Origin: Myxococcales bacterium
Lineage (GTDB): Bacteria > Myxococcota > Myxococcia > Myxococcales > Anaeromyxobacteraceae
Assembly: GCA_021848865.1 (NCBI GenBank)
Contig: JAJZTO010000189.1
Span: 1-5,865 of the forward strand
DNA: 5,865 nucleotides
Direction: 5' to 3'
The notes under the pieces are model-generated. The model worked only from the letters and a program-made list of their open reading frames with translations. It ran no database searches and was not told the DNA's origin. The first letter of the stretch is position 1; every line of letters starts with the position of its first letter. Of the stretch, positions 5,073-5,865 are shown in pieces. The position numbers were made by a program, and so were the translations under genes.

Positions 5073-5865
5073 TCAACGGCTGGCGGGCGCTCCGGCGAGG
5101 AACGGCTGGAGCCCCTCCTTCAGGGACGGCCAGCGCAAGGAGAGTCCCAGTTCTGCGCGCGTCCGCTCACCGAGAATCCGGCGATCGGGCATACCCGGCA
5201 CCGCGCCCGGCACCGCGCCGCGGGCAGCAGCCGCCCGTGGAGCCGGAATTCCCAGACCCTGCGCCACGATGGCAATCAGATCGCGCCGACGCATCGGCTC
5301 GGCATCGGTCGCGTGGTACACGGCGCCATCACGCCCGCGATCCAGGACCGCGAGCACCGCGTTCACGGCGTCGTCCAGGTGGCAGGAGTTCATCCAGGCG
5401 CCATCGCCGGGACCCAGGGCCAGCTGGCCGCTGCACACCCGATCGATCATCCACGTGCGCCCGGGACCGTAGAGCCCAGAGAGCCGCACGATGCGGCTCG
5501 GCACCCCGGTCCTCGCCGCGACGAGTACGCGCCGTTCGGCCTCGACCAGCACCTCCGCGGACGGCGAGGCGGGCGCAGGGGCCGTGAGCTCGTCCACGTC
5601 GCTCCCGTCCCGCTGACCGAAGACCCCCGTCGAGCCGGTGTAGACCAGGGCGCGGACGCCGCGGCGCGCGGCGACCGCAAGGAGCGTCGCCGTGGCATCG
5701 ACGTAGGCCCGCCGGTACGGAGCCGGGCCGTCGCCCCGTGCCGACTGGCAGGCGACGATGCCCTCCACCCCATCCGGGATCCGTTCCTCGGTGCCCGGCA
5801 CCGCGAGATCCAGCGCCAGCGACTCGACTCCCATGGCCGCCAGCGCCGCCGCCCGCCCCGGGTCG
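5073..5865 (-). CDS. Atypical SDR / NAD-dependent epimerase-like protein, 5' end outside window
   Basis: Extended short-chain dehydrogenase/reductase fold, resembling YeeZ-like members of the NAD-dependent epimerase/dehydratase group. The frame runs off the right edge; the last in-window codons read DPGRAAALAAMGVESLALDL, typical of the region after the first Rossmann strand. The M at 5834 is therefore internal and the GxxGxxG motif is off-window. In order, visible landmarks are YVDATATLLAVA (helix), ALVYTGSTGVFGQRDGSDVDE, RIVRLSGLYGPGR, NSCHLDDAVNAVLAVL and the C-terminal ILGERTRAELGLSLRWPSLKEGL. The catalytic YxxxK expected after the STGVFG segment is not found: the region reads SPSAEVLVEAERRVL. 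It may therefore bind a dinucleotide without classical SDR chemistry. A four-residue AVPG duplication comes from a perfect 12-nt tandem repeat. The gene ends 188 nt before the preferred transposase start. Family is confident; substrate is unknown. Confidence 0.87.
   Translation of the reverse strand, partial: DPGRAAALAAMGVESLALDLAVPGTEERIPDGVEGIVACQSARGDGPAPYRRAYVDATATLLAVAARRGVRALVYTGSTGVFGQRDGSDVDELTAPAPASPSAEVLVEAERRVLVAARTGVPSRIVRLSGLYGPGRTWMIDRVCSGQLALGPGDGAWMNSCHLDDAVNAVLAVLDRGRDGAVYHATDAEPMRRRDLIAIVAQGLGIPAPRAAAARGAVPGAVPGMPDRRILGERTRAELGLSLRWPSLKEGLQPFLAGAPASR
5194..5217. repeat. Perfect 12-nt tandem duplication inside the SDR gene
   Basis: CCCGGCACCGCG is repeated head-to-tail at 5194-5205 and 5206-5217, encoding AVPG-AVPG on the leftward strand. 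Its first ten bases (CCCGGCACCG) match the core of the repeats at 4999 and 5023 and recur at 5794-5803 in the same gene. The duplication keeps the frame. It probably arose by slippage; a link to the REP-like repeats is possible but unproven. Confidence 0.7.

Noticed and set aside
4885..5076. Transposase extended to TTG 5076, overlapping the SDR stop
   Set aside because: The extra 64 residues are mostly translated repeat sequence rich in Pro and Gly, and no family motif starts before the MLVHPDSTNH segment. ATG 4953 or 4974 cannot be fully excluded.

Overview
The window is GC-rich (about 70% by eye) with strong G/C third-position bias in most genes. Together with a secreted ACE-like M2 peptidase and a REP-associated transposase of the 'STNHCTWRSH ... 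MRYGDLNPVRAGL' type, this suggests a myxobacterium-like deltaproteobacterium (Myxococcota; Anaeromyxobacter is my best guess, not proven).

Layout. Positions 1-136 are a less GC-rich, probably divergent intergenic region with a perfect 9-bp inverted repeat at 81-112 and the possible start of a leftward gene at the left edge. A rightward pair follows: a CPYC glutaredoxin (137-397) and, 8 nt later, a HIT-family hydrolase (406-852). Converging on it with a 7-nt gap is a leftward 613-residue secreted dipeptidyl carboxypeptidase of family M2 (860-2701). A 75-nt divergent spacer separates that from a rightward MOFRL-type glycerate 2-kinase (2777-4180). Converging on the kinase is a leftward single-tyrosine REP-type transposase (4219-4884), with a strong hairpin between the two stop codons. 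Upstream of the transposase lie two GGAG-plus-hairpin repeats (about 4999-5038). The right edge holds most of an atypical SDR / NAD-dependent epimerase-like gene (5073-5865, leftward), whose Rossmann start is outside the window.

Functionally these are mostly independent housekeeping or accessory genes: thiol redox, nucleotide hydrolysis, extracytoplasmic peptide trimming, glycerate entry into glycolysis, and a nucleotide-sugar-epimerase-like oxidoreductase. They do not form one pathway. The transposase neighbourhood is the most unusual part. It combines REP-like repeats, a dispersed 11-nt palindrome (GTGCCSGGCAC) found on both sides of the gene, a short repeat shared between the kinase stop codon and the transposase, and an arginine-rich non-family tail on the kinase. 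I see no strong evidence for a new multi-gene defence or metabolic system.
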